From contig NZ_JBHTHQ010000010.1 of the NCBI RefSeq assembly GCF_042676605.1, positions 1 through 49,455 of the forward strand: a DNA stretch of 49,455 nucleotides, read 5' to 3'. Source of the DNA: Alloscardovia venturai. Its GTDB lineage: Bacteria > Actinomycetota > Actinomycetes > Actinomycetales > Bifidobacteriaceae. The translations under genes were made by a program, and so were the position numbers. The notes beneath the pieces are model-generated. The model was not told the origin of the DNA. It did not search any database and was given only the letters and a program-made list of their open reading frames with translations. Within the stretch, counting starts at the first letter, position 1. Each line of letters opens with the position of its first letter. Positions 49,125-49,455 of this stretch are shown one piece after another.

Positions 49125-49455
49125 CCGCAGTTATATTTCATTGGTCGTGTTGTGTTTTTCGACACGCCGTTGTGGTGTGTGTTTTCAGGGTGTGTGGTGG
49201 TGTGGGTTGCGTGGGGTGGGGGATGGGTGTATTGTTTTTATTCGCTGCCTGATACGGTTTACAAATCTTTTTTCTTAGTGGGTTTGTGGCTGGTTGGTGT
49301 TGTGGTGGTTTGAGAACTCAAGAGCGTGTTTTGTACTACTTTTTATGTTTTGATAATGCCAGTACCATTCGCGAATCCTTTTTGAGGGTTTGTACCTGGG
49401 AGGGTTTAATGAATGGTTATTTTTAGTGCGAGAAACAGTATTGTTTTATTGTTTT
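49125..49455 (+). promoter_or_regulatory. rRNA operon promoter and leader (16S gene expected just beyond the window)
   Basis: No gene is present. A strongly G/T-biased tract (about 49140-49230) contains TTGCGT (49207-49212), a 17-bp spacer and TATTGT (49230-49235). Further on, TTTGAGAACTCAAGAGCGTG (49308-49327) resembles the conserved leader element found before actinobacterial 16S rRNA genes, followed by T-rich processing-region sequence. No 16S sequence itself is visible. Confidence 0.65.

Noticed and set aside
1..49455. CRISPR array or insertion sequence
   Set aside because: No regularly spaced direct repeats with unique spacers, and no transposase-like frame with terminal inverted repeats, were found. 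The only mobility gene is the tyrosine recombinase.

Overview
The window looks like chromosome of a member of the Bifidobacteriaceae (Actinobacteria) with fairly low G+C, in the style of Alloscardovia or Gardnerella. I infer this from gene content and order: an actinobacterial tad pilus cluster followed by dnaX and recR, a two-gene aspartokinase followed by asd, a type-2 leuA, actinobacterial inositol-phosphate synthase, a ppk1 / Nudix-phosphatase pair, topA-tmk-holB, a C69 dipeptidase, formate-THF ligase, and a bifidobacterial-type rRNA leader at the right edge. The genus is not proven.

Layout. Positions 1-2400 hold surface genes: a secreted protein cut by the left edge, a membrane-anchored coiled-coil protein and a tiny two-helix membrane protein. 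Positions 2450-6470 are accessory DNA. A tyrosine recombinase, a ribbon-helix-helix/BrnT-like pair, a GNAT-like fragment and an orphan reading frame are punctuated by four copies of a 23-bp palindrome lying between or just after the coding units. Next to them are a tRNA 3' fragment, a broken HigBA-type toxin-antitoxin locus and an intact DinJ-YoeB-type locus. Positions 6600-12200 hold a two-component system (minus strand) facing a lantibiotic-immunity-like ABC transporter (plus strand) and a membrane-bound XRE regulator. Positions 12300-18450 (minus strand) carry a MetE-family protein, a conserved unknown, a Nudix protein with a degenerate phosphatase domain, and ppk1 with a structured, terminator-bearing leader or small RNA upstream.

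Positions 18700-23140 are a tad/Flp pilus cluster (ATPases, two membrane proteins, Flp-like pilin, two TadE/G-like pseudopilins). From 23149 the DNA is core housekeeping: DNA replication and repair (dnaX, recR, later topA, tmk, holB), the aspartate pathway (split aspartokinase, asd), leucine synthesis (leuA), cell envelope (class A PBP, inositol-phosphate synthase, LTA-synthase-like protein, PAP2 phosphatase), the SRP RNA, a PEBP-like protein, a dipeptidase, fhs, tRNA-Lys(CTT), a small membrane protein and an rRNA operon leader.

The two observations I consider most worth following are (1) the integron-like arrangement of a tyrosine recombinase with 23-bp palindromes at or near the ends of neighbouring minus-strand coding units (2458-4450), and (2) a canonical ParB-binding parS sequence at the exact centre of a 42-bp palindrome that also looks like the leuA terminator (32289-32340). 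All calls were made by reading the sequence. No database search was possible.
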